The notes under the pieces: generated by a model | Database searches by the model: none | What the model was told of the DNA's origin: nothing | Seen by the model: only the letters and a program-made list of their open reading frames with translations | Assembly (NCBI GenBank): GCA_021904315.1 | Contig: CM038908.1 | Location: forward strand, 12,792,501-12,856,500 | Reading direction: 5' to 3' | Length of the DNA stretch: 64,000 bases | Source of the DNA: Sphagnum magellanicum | Lineage: Eukaryota > Streptophyta > Sphagnopsida > Sphagnales > Sphagnaceae | Shown: positions 25,977 through 36,505 of the stretch, one piece after another | Numbering within the stretch: the first letter of the stretch is position 1 | Layout of the letters: the number at the start of each line of letters is the position of its first letter | Position numbers and translations under genes: made by a program

Positions 25977-26180
25977 TTCAGTGGCGCTGTGGAGGCCTCC
26001 ACAAGATTCTCCTTCCTGCAATAAGAAGAAGAACAACAATAAGATAAAAAACAACAAGGTTTCAAATTCTCGGTTCCTGATCTGTTCAGGATTTGAGTGC
26101 GAGCTTGAAATCATAAAAAAAAATTAAGAATACTCACCAGCAGCAACTGCACTGCTTGAAAGCTCTCGTCTCAACAAGCC
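25977..26180 (-). other. 5' untranslated exons of Ran-like copy 1
   Basis: A leader exon ends at 26138 with the donor GTGAGT. A second leader exon (to 26015) joins the start codon, whose ATG is followed at once by a donor (GTATGA). The same leader intron exists in copies 2 and 3. In those copies the donor after ATG is GTACTTG; copy 1 has lost that version of the start and uses an upstream ATG instead, so its initiation site is less sure than theirs. Confidence 0.55.
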
Positions 26181-26261
26181 TTCTTATGAACATGCCAAAA
26201 CTGATCAAACAAGGCCAGCCTACAAACCCAAAGTGGCCAAAAACCCACCTTAACTAACCCC

Positions 26262-26293
26262 CAACCCACCCCACCCCACCCCACCCCACCCCA
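26262..26293 (-). repeat. (GGGGT)n tract, possible G-quadruplex
   Basis: On the minus strand this reads as about five GGGGT units just upstream of the Ran-like copy 1 leader. Four or more G4 runs separated by single T residues fit a G-quadruplex pattern. Confidence 0.85.
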
Positions 26294-26341
26294 AAAGATT
26301 CCTTCTTCGGGACACCTAATACATTATTCACCCTATTACAA

Positions 26342-26851
26342 CTAGTGTGAACCTGGTGCATTATTCACCCTATTACAACTAGTGTGAACCCGGTGCATAA
26401 TGCACCTGTCGAGCTCCCTCCGCCCGATCCTTCCCCGCCCGTGCCCCCCCCAGAGATGCTCTTTAATCTTGCACAGCTACAGTACTCAAAATCAGCAACA
26501 ACCATGCCAAAAACTTTCCGAAAAGTGACTGCTGATAACTTCCCTCAGTGGGTGTTCTCTGGAGCAAAAGTTGCCGAGCTCCGTCACACACAGTCCGGAC
26601 CGGACCCGGCCCAGCACCCCGTTCTTGACGTTGGCTATCCCAGGTCTCCGTTCCACGCTAGAATGTCGTAACCTAATTTCCTCCAATAGCTTTGCCCACA
26701 GACTGGGAACAGGAAATTCCGCCCTCCGATTAGCGCCGGGCCCGGTCGGCCTGAAACCCGAGTTCTGTCAGGGACATAGTGAATTTATATATAAGATATG
26801 CGGAAAAATCCTTCTCCGGGACACTAATACATTATTCACCCTATTACAAGA
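26342..26851 (-). mobile_element. Non-autonomous Helitron with head-to-tail extra ends
   Basis: On the minus strand the element starts A|TC at 26851 (then TTGTAATAGGGTGAATAATG). It ends at 26379 with a hairpin (GGTGCAT T ATGCACC), GGGTTCACA and CTAG|T. The sequence after CTAG again begins TTGTAATAGGGTGAATAATG, runs only 37 bp and ends in a second ACACTAG|T at 26342. After that the same 5' sequence starts a third time (26341 leftwards). So one 473-bp unit, one 37-bp minimal unit and the start of another lie head to tail. The body is GC-rich and has no transposase frame, so the element depends on a helper. Confidence 0.72.
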
Positions 26852-27299
26852 TGTGAATGCAGTTTACTAGTCCCCATCCAGTAGACCAGTCCTCATTCAC
26901 GTCTCCATTCAGTAGATTAGTGGATTCACTCCATTCACTACCATTCAGTAGATTAGTGGATTCACTCGATTCACTAGACTAGCGGATTCACTCCATTCAC
27001 TAGATTAATGAATTCACTGTTTTTTCACTAGTCTCATCTCATTACAATTAATGAATTCACTCAAAATTCAATGAAATCATTTGACATACAGGAACACCAT
27101 TTGTTATAATGCCAGAATTCAACAATTAAAACATTTAATGATTTGTTATATTTATTCTTATATCTCAAAATTTTTAAAATCAAAAATTCAATTACAAAAT
27201 CAGAAACTTAAAATTATATTAATTATTCAACACATTAGTGCTGAAGCTGCCCAATTATTACATTATTACAATTCGAGCCTGAACAAGAAGAATAAGTCT

Positions 27300-27525
27300 T
27301 TAGGTTCTTGTTCTTTCCTCCTTTCCAAACAGGCTCTTTGGCATAACTAAGGCAGTCCTAATTAAGCAGAGCTTGTTCTTCTTGTCCTCCTTTCCAAACA
27401 GGCTCTTTGGCATAACTAAGGCGGTCCTAATTAAGCAGAGCTTGTTCTTCTTGTCCTCCTTTCCAAACAGGCTCTTTGGCATAACTAAGGCAGTCCTAAT
27501 TAAGCTGAGCTGGTTCTTCTTATCG
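27300..27525. repeat. Three-copy 69-bp minisatellite
   Basis: Three nearly identical units containing tccaaacaggctctttggca, then taactaaggcRgtcctaatt. Copy B holds a single unit (about 39612-39690), so expansion occurred after the A/B duplication. The 69-bp period is a multiple of three, which creates a spurious repetitive open frame on the minus strand. Confidence 0.93.
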
Positions 27526-28549
27526 GCCACAGTGAACTAACACGCACCAGCACTGGATGCCTGTTATTACTCAGTTATTAATATTTGATTTGGTAACTAA
27601 ATTCTGTAAGAAATAGGTCTCATACATAGGCAGATAAGTAGGAAAATAGGTAACTATTAAGTAAGTAGATAAGGGTTGTTTTTACTACCTACATACCAGC
27701 TGAGCTAATGACCATGCTTAGCTATGGAACTGGAACCAAACAGAAAACTGTTTCATGACCACTCACCATCCATCCTTCATGGTGCGCTGGTGGGTGCTAG
27801 TTCACTGTGGCTGTTGTTCTCAGGGTTAGAATTGGAACTGTTGGGAGACGGTGCAGGTGGCATGGCAGTGGAGCATAGTGTTGCACAGACAACTTTGTAA
27901 CATCCTAAAGTGAACAACATTTTCTATCTGGAAGACGTACCCAAGACGTGATTTTGACCAAAGGAAGCGAAATGATTTTGAGCAAGTGTCTTAGCCAATA
28001 AAGAAAAGAGGGAAAAAAAGATACGCAAAATAAATAATTTGTTTATGATGTAGCCCCCTTCTTTGGGGGAATTGCCACCGGATTTTTTATTTTATTTTAT
28101 TTTCCTTACTTTTTCCATCTTATCCAGCCAATAAAGTACCAAAGCTGACACCTCCTGTTCATTGGCCAATCATAGTTAAGCCTAGTAGTTGCCTAACAAA
28201 GCCTAACAACACCTCATGTTCATTGGTCACATCGTCCGATTGGTCCAAGTGAGTTGTTATTAGTAGTTCCTCACCTCATCACAATCCCAGTTTTGGTTTT
28301 ATGGGGTGGGGCTGGAAAAAATAAGTAAATAACTAATAAGCATGCAAAAATATTTACTTTTTTTTTACTTATTTTGGATACCAGAAATATTTTTGCATGC
28401 TCAAATACTGAGCAACTCCTCAAGTACACTGTACAACAAATTTTGGATGGCAAAAGGCACAACGAAACCTAACAACTGATGACAGGCTGGATGGTTTGAT
28501 TGGCCCAGGTGTGCTCAAATACTGAGCATGGCTTATGGAATACTTTTTG

Positions 28550-29390
28550 CACATTTCATGGAGTCAAATTTAGTTGTGTAAGTTTTAGAATTTCATGGTA
28601 GTAGTTCTCATGGTTACAACTTCCATTACATGGTTTTTCAAGGTTACATGTGCAAGCTTTAAGGTTTTTACAGATACAAGTATCACTTTTCTGTGTCATA
28701 GGTGACATTTTTCATGTTATAAGTTTCATTTTTCATAATGACATGTAACCACAAAATTTGTAACTTGTGAGTTAAAGAAGGAAATAGTACCATTTGCACG
28801 AGCGTAATCTTATGATTCTTGGATTCATGGTGTCAAATTTTTTGGTGCAAGTTTTCAAATTTTTATGGTAGCAATTTTCATGGTTACAATTTTCATAATA
28901 CGTTCTTTTGAGGTCACATGTGTAAGTCTTCAATTTTTAACTGTTATAGGTATCGCTTTTATTATTTAAGGTGTTGCTTTTCATGATTATAGATTCTATT
29001 TTTCATAGGGACATGTTGTCATAAAATTTGTAACTCATGAGTCAAAGGAGGGAATAGTACCATTTGCACAAGCATAATCTTATGGTTCTTCCATTCATTG
29101 TGTCAAATTGTTAATGTAAGTTTTTGGAATTTCTTTGTAGGAGTTTTCTTGGGTATGGTTTTCATAGTATGGTTTTTTGAGGTCACATAAATAAGTTTTC
29201 AATTTTCAATGGTTACAAGACTTATTTTTCATGGTAGTATGTGTAATGTTTCTAGGTGACATGTTAGCATGAAATTTGCAACCTGCACAGCAAATGATAA
29301 CTAATACCATTTGCACAAGCATATTATTATGATTATTCAATTCATCCTGTTAAATTTATTGATATAGTTTTCAAACTTTCATGGAAAGAG
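28550..29390. repeat. Satellite array, ~265-bp unit, copy A
   Basis: Each unit starts near 'catggtgtcaaattt', passes 'gtaagttttcaa', 'aggtcacat' and 'gacatgt', and ends with 'agtaccatttgcacaagcat'. Unit starts fall near 28557, 28828, 29097 and 29342. The last unit is interrupted by the left edge of Ran block 2. Confidence 0.8.
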
Positions 29391-32300
29391 TTTTTGTGTA
29401 CACAACGTTCCCATGCATATGATCTAACCATATGTGTTTAGGATCTAATGTTTGTGTTTTTACAGTGTTTAAGAACTTGAACATTGCATATATGCAATAA
29501 AATTGTTCTCGAAATGATCAAACTTTGTGAACTATAAATGATATGGAACTCAGTGCATTCTTGCTTTGATAATCTCCTTCAGAGTAACTAACTCCTTCAG
29601 AGAAATGAGAATTTTGATGGAAGTGGAGTTTTGCATATCTATAATGGCTATAGCTCACTTCCTTGAATGCTTTCCATGTATTGCAAGTGTGTCAAAAATC
29701 TAAATATAAAAGGAAAGACGCTCATTGTATGCCAAAAATCTAAATAGGGGAAGAGAGTGAGTGTACTGTTAAAATTTAATGTATAGGGAACAACACTTGT
29801 GTTAGGGTATTATGCACTCACAGCAATGTGCTTCTGTCAGTGCAATATGCCCTTAAAACTTGCTGGGAACTCAATTGGAACACAGTGGGAATAGCCTCTC
29901 CCAAACCCAGATGAAAAGTATTGGACTCTTCTGAGAGTGTGTCAATCCTTTGCATTGACCACATGAAAACTGTGGCTCTCGCCATTTTCAATCTAGGCTA
30001 ATCGCCTTGCCTAACAGCATGGGTATTTTCCACAGATGTTCCAATTAATGTGAACCTGCCAAACTTCGTTCCAAAACAAAGAGACTATTTAACAAAAACA
30101 AGCAGCTCATCACTGTAATGAGTCTGCCCTTTATGGCAGGTTAAAACTTAAAACTTCAAACTTCTTTCCTGGATGCAAGCACTTCTATGGGACTTCCTTG
30201 GGACATCTATGCCCATCGTGCTAGCCAAACGTTTGTGCCCAAATCCTACACCTAATAGAGTTATCTGTAAAGTCACCCTGTCTTCACCCTGTCTTTGAGC
30301 CTGCTTTCACCCCCTGTATGCTCTTTCAGTGGTATCCTCAAAATAAGGACATTTTATTAATTCTCAGTATGAAATGCTGCAACTCAGGACGAAATGCTGA
30401 AACTCAGCATCTAATGCACAAGGTTTGAGACTAATTATAGTAGTTGTACAGGTAAGAGTAATGAAAATATATGTAGCATCAGTGGAGGTGCTCAGGAAAA
30501 AGGAAAGACATGATGAAACTCAGTTTACTACCAAAATTGATGGTTTTCTGAGTTTCACCCCCCTTGAATGCTAATGTACTTTTTTGCAGGTTTTTTTTTA
30601 ATCTCACCCTGTGTATCACCAAACTCAAGGTTCTGGTGCTGCGTTTGTCTTGACGGAAATCTCTAGTGTGTTCCCTGTGAAGGAAAGGACATGGTCACAT
30701 CTAAGTGCCAAATGTCAATAATATAGGGATAAGCTAGAAAGTCAGCCTCCAATTTTGCTATAATTTTGTAGAGTTTAACTTACAAATGCCTCATCATCAT
30801 CCTCCTCATCAGGTAGAGCTTGTTCAAAATCTCACTCCAATTTCTGCCTCTCATGACTGGCATTAAGTTGGGTATATGCAACAAGGTGCCCACAATCAGA
30901 TTCCAAAATTGGCAAATGAATCCACATCAGGCTCAAAATACAGAGTGAGAGAATACATAATTTTACGCAAGTATTAGGAGATATCGAGTGAAAAGATCTT
31001 AACTGTTCTCGGGTGGTAGCAATATCAACTTGGACTTCTGCTAGGGCAGGAGACTTCTCAAAGTGCAGGTTCGCATCCCTACATTTTGCAAAAAAATCGT
31101 GGTTCTATGAGTCAGAAAGAGCTAGCATTTTACAACAATAACTCTTGCACAAAATGGAGAAAAAGAAGAAAGGAAAGATGTCACCAAATTATACTTTCTC
31201 CTTTGCAATGATCCACAAAATCATGGATGCAATCCTAATAAGAGCAATAAGCAAACATGTCAAATTATGTATCAAGGTTGACAGGTGATGCTCAAATTGA
31301 CTGAGAATGTACCCAACAAGCTCCCTCGCAAGATACAGGAAAGGCTTCTCAAAGTTGTAGTTGCTCTCAGCCGAAATCTCATAGTACTGCACCTTCCTCT
31401 CTGTCTTCAATGCGATTTGTTTGACCCTCTTTCCAATTTTAACAGAGACAGTGACCTGTTTGGACTTCACCTCCCTGTTCTTCATATCCATGTTGTTGAT
31501 TCCACACACCACTACTGGGATGTCCCCACATACCCTACACATGTAAGCACAATGACATGCCCAAAAAAGCGTGCTTAGATCAGCATACCCAAGAGGAGGA
31601 GGAGGATGATTTTAATCAACAATTTTGTACATACTTACAACAAGAGTTTGGAGCCAGAACTACTAACTTGAGGAGGTCATGATAACGTCTGGAAAAATAC
31701 TTGAAGGGCGATTCTACAGTCAGATCAAGCATGATGATGGCACAATTCTGGATTGAGATAAAACCAATGAAAAAGAGTTAGAAAGTAAGTTGGATCCAGA
31801 TCATGAATCCAGCAAGCATCAGCATTACATAAGCACAGAAATGAGGAGAAACCAATCAGCAAAGAAAAGAGAAAACCATAGCACAAGACAGAATTATGGA
31901 CGTGGTTTGAATGACAGCTAATGATTATATGCACATGTGCAGGGACTTTCAAACAGCATTCAAAACATGCATCACATTGAGTACCTATATAAAGCTGTTG
32001 GGAGGAAAGAAAACAAAACTTACAAGTATCCATCCCGAAGACCTCCGGGATTCTCTTGGCCTGGGTTTGTGTCCCAGCAGTCAAACTGGATGTAGCCTGA
32101 GTTGTTAAAGAAGTGAAGAGTATGAACTTCCACACCAGGAGTGCCTGCAATGTAATAATGTGAAAAACAATATATGAGAAACCTCTGCAACAAAACCAAT
32201 TGCTCCTAATTATCATCTACCTACAAGATGTTGTTCCATCAAAGGAAAATGGAGAGAAGGTAATGGAGCAATGCTTCAACACAAACCATGCAAATCCACA

Positions 32301-33303
32301 TTTTTTTGAAGCAAAAAAGGTACTATTCAGCAAAGCCATAATTTCTAGATTGTTTTGGCAGTATACAAAGGTGAGCTCATAGATTGCCCATAGATATTTG
32401 TCTACGATTTGAAATGAAACATAAATTGGGTTTTGATACTTACCATGACATAAATTCTTATTGAATTCAGCACTCGAACAGGCACTCAAATGACTTTTCA
32501 GAAACCCACCTGCAACAAGATCAAGAGAAACATCCATTCTTAAAACTATATCCAATACCTCCAGGGAGCCTTGAAGGTTTACAGATTTTCCTCTACATTT
32601 TTATTGAAGGTTTATACACGAACAGCTTCAAAGACGGAAATTATGTAATCTGAGAAGATCTTAGTGGTAGAGAAAACCGGCGCCCAACAAACGTCAAGCC
32701 ACATGGACCTGTTGTGCCTGGATCACCGACGATGATGAGCTTGAAGGCTGGTGGAGGACAGTGATCTACAGTTGTGAAAGCCTTCAACAAAACAAAACCA
32801 ACAAGATTATGCAGCATCGCAGGAGTTAGACGAAAGATCAGTGTCAAAATGTGTATTCCAGCCAAATCCAAACATTTGTATTCCTCTGATGGAAAATGCT
32901 AGAAACTAAAGTGCACCATGCAGTAACAATAGCACCAGCAGCAACACAGGGATTAGGCCCAGAATAATTAATACCCAGACAGGGATCACCCGCGACTCCT
33001 GGAATAATACGGAAGAGGCTATTTTCACAGCCCCCGCAATTTCAAGAAAAGAAGAAGCATAAGTAGAAGCTCAAGTACCATGGTTCCTACGTTTCCTGAC
33101 CTCCAGCGCTGTGGAGGCCTCCACAAGATTCTCCTGCCTGCAATAAGAAGAACAACAACAACAAGATAAAAAACAACAAGGTTTCGAATTCTCGGTTTCT
33201 GATCTGTTCAGGATTTGAGTGCGAGCTTGGAATCATAAAAACAAAATAAGAATACTCACCAGCAGCAACTGTACTCCTTGAAAGCTCTCGTCTCAACAAG
33301 CCT
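29391..33303. repeat. Ran block, copy 2
   Basis: Second copy of the Ran block, closest to copy 3 in sequence. Its left edge falls inside a satellite unit after 'gagtttttgtg', where the uninterrupted unit at 49126 continues with gttacaattttcat. Its right edge leads into a minisatellite. It contains a perfect 14-bp palindrome-like ttgcatatatgcaa near 29487 that copy 1 lacks. Confidence 0.88.
30775..33081 (-). pseudogene. Ran-like pseudogene, copy 2 (frameshift in exon 5 of the CDS)
   Basis: Same exon order as copy 1, with an ATG at 33079-33081 followed by the donor GTACTT. Exon 32709-32781 keeps TVD and AFKLIIVGDPGTTG; its donor is GTCCAT, weaker than in copy 1. The next exons keep GFLKSHL, then [26 protein letters not shown], which here has the full Ran spacing lost in copy 1. 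The exon with CAII is missing 10 bp relative to copy 3, which shifts the frame and ends it soon after. The GINNMD exon (about 31313-31530) carries 39 extra bases. The TGA before the acidic tail is shared with the other copies. As it stands no full protein can be made. Confidence 0.82.
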
Positions 33304-33440
33304 GTCTCCCAGCACTACTGGCAATATTGAAATTTCTCGTCTCAACAAGCCTATCTCCCAGCACTGGGGGCAATATTGAGAAATATCTCCCAGCACTCAG
33401 GGGGCAATATTGAAATTTCTAGTTTTAACAAGCCTAGTGT
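33300..33440. repeat. Three-copy minisatellite at the right edge of Ran block 2
   Basis: Units of about 45-55 bp built from 'ctcgtctcaacaagcc', 'tatctcccagcact' and 'ggcaatattgaaattt'. The first part of the unit is the end of the Ran block itself, so the array grew from the block's edge. Confidence 0.8.
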
Positions 33441-33625
33441 GCCTAAACCTCCCCACACTACTATTATAAGATGTGTGAAAGGTTTGTTTTCCTGTCCTTC
33501 AAGTTTTCTCCTAATTATGGCTAAATTTGGTGCCCAATCTGTTTCCTTTTTTCCTTCTTCTCGCTTTGGGATTGGCCAAATCTTATATACATAAAAGAAA
33601 AAATTGTTTTTTATTTTTTTTGGAC

Positions 33626-33815
33626 AACAACAACAACAACAACAACGCCAATGTGGATGTTATACTTGTAAATTTGCTGTATTCTCAGTTTCATATTCAA
33701 TTTTGAAATTTTCAACCAGAGACTATTTTCAACAAAATATATCATAACCACTGTGGATGTTACTCTTGTAAATTTGTTGTATTCTCAGTTTCATATTCAA
33801 TTTTGGATTTTCGGT
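33626..33815. repeat. (CAA)n run and ~100-bp direct duplication
   Basis: A (CAA)7 run at 33626-33647 is followed by two copies of 'tgtggatgttaYYcttgtaa', then 'tctcagtttcatattcaatt', at about 33651 and 33751. The segment after it, up to 34104, shows nothing I recognise. Confidence 0.8.
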
Positions 33816-34104
33816 ACATGGCCGTTGACGGTGGGTCTTTGATCCTTTGTTTCCTGTGAAGGTTTGCAATCTTGAACAGGATTTTGAAATGCTTTTTAAA
33901 ATAGAAATTGTGATTTTGCACATGAAGAGGGAGCCCCAAAAAAAAAAAAAAACAAACTTTCAATATGGTAGTTCCCTGAAAGATAAAGTTCCCTTTCAAT
34001 TTTAAGCTCCCACCATATGAGGGCAAGGGTTTGGGATCAGATGCTCAAGAAATGACCCTGTGCACAAGATGGAGCAATTTCAGTGTGTTGGGCTTCCATG
34101 GGAA

Positions 34105-34390
34105 CAGTTCCAACATTTAATGCACAAGGTTCCAGACGAATTATTGCAGCTGTACTGGTAGCAGCAGCGAAGATATATATGTAGCAGCAGTTGAGGCGCT
34201 CAGGAAAAGAGAAAAACAGGGTGAAACTCAGAAAATCACACCCCACTCCCGCCCCCCCCTTTGAATGCTAATGTACTTTGTTTTAGGTCTTTTTTAATCT
34301 CATCCTCTTTATGACCAAACTCAGGGTTACTGGTGCTGTATTTTCCTGACTTTACGGATAACTCTAAATTTCTCCATGTTATCCCCCCCT
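34105..34390. repeat. Fragment of the Ran block 3' flank (fourth copy)
   Basis: Matches the flank at 30415-30660 (copy 2) and 43370-43630 (copy 3): 'aatgcacaaggtt', 'gtagcagcagt', 'aatgctaatgtact', then 'gaccaaactcagggtt'. No Ran exon remains. This shows the block was present at least four times. Confidence 0.75.
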
Positions 34391-34618
34391 CCCCCCGCCT
34401 CCCACAGTTGTATGCGGCCGGTAATTTATTTTTATTTGAATAAGGGCCCACGCAAGGGAGGGAGGGCCGAGTGTGGGCACGATTTTGGTAAAGCCTATGG
34501 CCGAGGGATTTTACCCAGCCTGCGTAAAAACGTGTAGGACTTCCAATTTCAATTTTTTTTCTGTGGCACCTGAAGGGTATCCACCAGGTATCACAAAAAA
34601 TGATTTACAAACAAAGGT

Positions 34619-34849
34619 TTGGTGTTTTGTATAGAAGAATGGTCTGCATGTAGAGCCTTCTCCTATGCAAAGAAATGGCAAGATTTTCTTTGTAAGGTCT
34701 CATGTGAGGTTATGCCTGAGAAGCAACTGAAAAATACAAAAGGGGAAATGACGGCGGTTCTTTGCAAAAGATTAAAAGGCCCACAAGAGATGGCATTTCG
34801 TTTTGAGAATGTACTCTCCGCCTTCAGGAGGCAAAAACAGTTACAGTGA
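34619..34849 (+). CDS. Short open frame of unknown nature
   Basis: 76 codons with fairly even amino-acid use, including motifs such as EEWSACRAFSYAKKW and FENVLSAFRRQKQ. I do not recognise a family. It has no visible partner exons, and it lies between the Ran-flank fragment and the long-inverted-repeat element. It may be an exon fragment carried by mobile DNA or pure chance; there is no direct support for expression. Confidence 0.15.
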   Translation: MVFCIEEWSACRAFSYAKKWQDFLCKVSCEVMPEKQLKNTKGEMTAVLCKRLKGPQEMAFRFENVLSAFRRQKQLQ

Positions 34850-34960
34850 GGAACTTGCAATTCAACTACACTAAAGAATAATCTTATGACTTCTCTTAAG
34901 AAGTCCTTTGGGATCATCATCACTATCCATTCCCATTAACCAATGGAGAAGACTAATGCT

Positions 34961-36279
34961 CTTTTTTTTGGCCTTGCCTACCAAGGCAATTAGGATATTG
35001 TGTTTAGATTCATTATAGAGTATAGTAGCTTAAGGGATTTTGGCCCCTAGGTAATTATAATAAATAGGTCTATTTTTGTTATATGAGGATTTTTGAAAGA
35101 TGATATTTTGGCTTGTGTTGAAACTTGAGATTAGTTATAGAGTTATAATATCTTGAAGAATTTTGGTTTCTTTTAAAGGATTATATTTTTGCGCTTTGAA
35201 ATATTTGAGTTCCATAATTTTTCTTTTGCCTTAAGATGATACTTTTTAATGTAAATGGCAAGGCCACAATGTGAAGCATATCCCTTGAATTTCCTGTTTA
35301 CACTGTCTCACCGCCAAAGGTATATTTTACTCCTGTTCACACTAACCAAACACACCTATCCAATATTCCTATTTACAATAACATAGTTTGAACCCCGTGC
35401 CTAATGCACAGGTGTGTGTGTATTTGATGATACATATTACAAAATTACAATTACAAACTACATTTTGGTTAAACTAATTGAATTATGTATAGAAATGTGG
35501 CGTTTTTTCTTAAAACGTAGTAGTATAATGGCTATTGAAATTTTCATTTAAATTTCTCTTAAAAAAGCTGCGTTGGAAATGAGATGTTTTTGGCAAAAAT
35601 AAAATGAAATTAAAATGAGATTTTTATGGCTATGAAAAATTTCATTTAAATGTCACTAAACAAAAGTTGTGTTGGAATTGAGATTTTTGGCGAAATTAAA
35701 ATGATATTTTTATGGCTATTGAAAATCTCATTTTAAGTTTCGCCCAAAAAAGGTTACATCAGAAATCACACCACTCTTGTTGCAGTGCACACTCTTAGAG
35801 CCTACACAGTGCGAAGAAAAGAGCGCGCGTTTTTCTGTTTTTTTTTTCTTAGTTTTTTCTCTTTTTTAAATATATATTTGTTCTGTTTGGATGGATGACG
35901 AGACGAATGACGGGATGGATGACGGACGGATGGATGGAAAGCTTCATTTCATCCCGACGTCCTTTACTGTATCACCCTGTGGCCTTGCCATTTACATTAA
36001 AAAAGCGTCTTAAGGCAAAAAAAGAATTACAGAAACTCAAATATTTCACCATGCAAAAATATAATCTTCAAAAAATACTCCAAGAAAAACCAAAAGCCTT
36101 CAAGATATTTTAACTCTATAACTAATCTCAAGTTTCAACACAAGCCAAAATATCATCTTTACAAAATCCTCATATCAAAATAAACCTATTACCTAGGGGC
36201 CAAAATCCCTTAACCTACTATACCCTATAATGAATCTAAGCACAATATCCTTGCCTTGGTAGGCATGGCCAATAAAAGG
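34961..36279. mobile_element. Long-inverted-repeat (foldback) element, split by a Helitron
   Basis: Arms 34961-35268 and 35979-36279 are reverse complements over about 300 bp, with drift (for example 'ttggccttgcctaccaagg' against 'ccttggtaggcatggccaa', and 'aatgtaaatggcaaggcca' against its complement). The loop of 710 bp is almost wholly a Helitron (35383-35971). Removing it leaves a ~730-bp hairpin element with about 120 bp of loop. I see no clear target duplication and no transposase frame, so the superfamily is not assigned. Confidence 0.82.
35383..35971 (-). mobile_element. Non-autonomous Helitron, 589 bp, same family as 36506-39089
   Basis: On the minus strand the 5' end reads A|TACAGTAAAGGACGTCGGG, nearly the same as the 5' end at 39089. 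The 3' end has the hairpin-rich GTGCATTAGGCACGGGGTTC, then AAACTAT, where the larger copy has AAACTAG. About 80 bp before the 3' end also match the larger copy. The expected leading TC reads TA in both copies. There is no transposase frame. It carries a GGATGGATGACG-type tandem run (35889-35940). Confidence 0.65.
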
Positions 36280-36505
36280 TATGGGTAGACTTGCTATAAG
36301 GCCTAGGAAGAACTAACATTATACAATATAGAGTGATTGTTGTTAATCAGTTGAAAGGGGGATTTTATTCAAGATTTTTTTTTTTTTTTTTGGGGGTGAT
36401 GAACCCAGTCAACCGATCCATCACCTCAAAAGAACACACACTCTTAGCAAACTTCCAAAAGAGAACATGTCCACATGGTTCACATATGTAAATTTACAAA
36501 GTTTT

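Larger units (their letters stand above)
22361..26180. repeat. Ran block, copy 1
   Basis: First of three copies of a segment carrying a whole Ran-like gene on the minus strand with its introns. The left edge starts at ttttgtgtacacaatgttcc and the right edge ends at ctcgtctcaacaagcc. The other copies are 29391-33303 and 42365-47115. Introns and flanks are shared, so the copies arose by DNA duplication and not by retroposition. Unlike copies 2 and 3, this one is not preceded on its left by the host satellite; it lies directly downstream of the RING-H2 gene. Confidence 0.88.
26852..29390. repeat. Host segment, copy A
   Basis: Shared with 39090-42364 (copy B), and its right part also with 47165-49350 (copy C). 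In order: a gattcactagatta-rich start, an AT-rich part with 'ttaatgatttrttatattta', the 27300 minisatellite, a part with 'cagaaaactgtttcatga' and 'actcaccatccatcc', a part with 'cccagttttggttttatgg', then a ~265-bp satellite. No gene is seen. Its left edge abuts a Helitron 5' end, as does that of copy B. Confidence 0.8.

Noticed and set aside
27300..27530. Minus-strand open frame encoding a 23-residue repeat (LIRTALVMPKSLFGKED)
   Set aside because: It is produced by the 69-bp minisatellite, whose period is a multiple of three. The homologous single-unit region in host copy B has no such frame.
31285..31578. Plus-strand frame of 97 codons, and its counterpart at 45003-45407
   Set aside because: These are antisense shadows of the conserved Ran exon on the minus strand.
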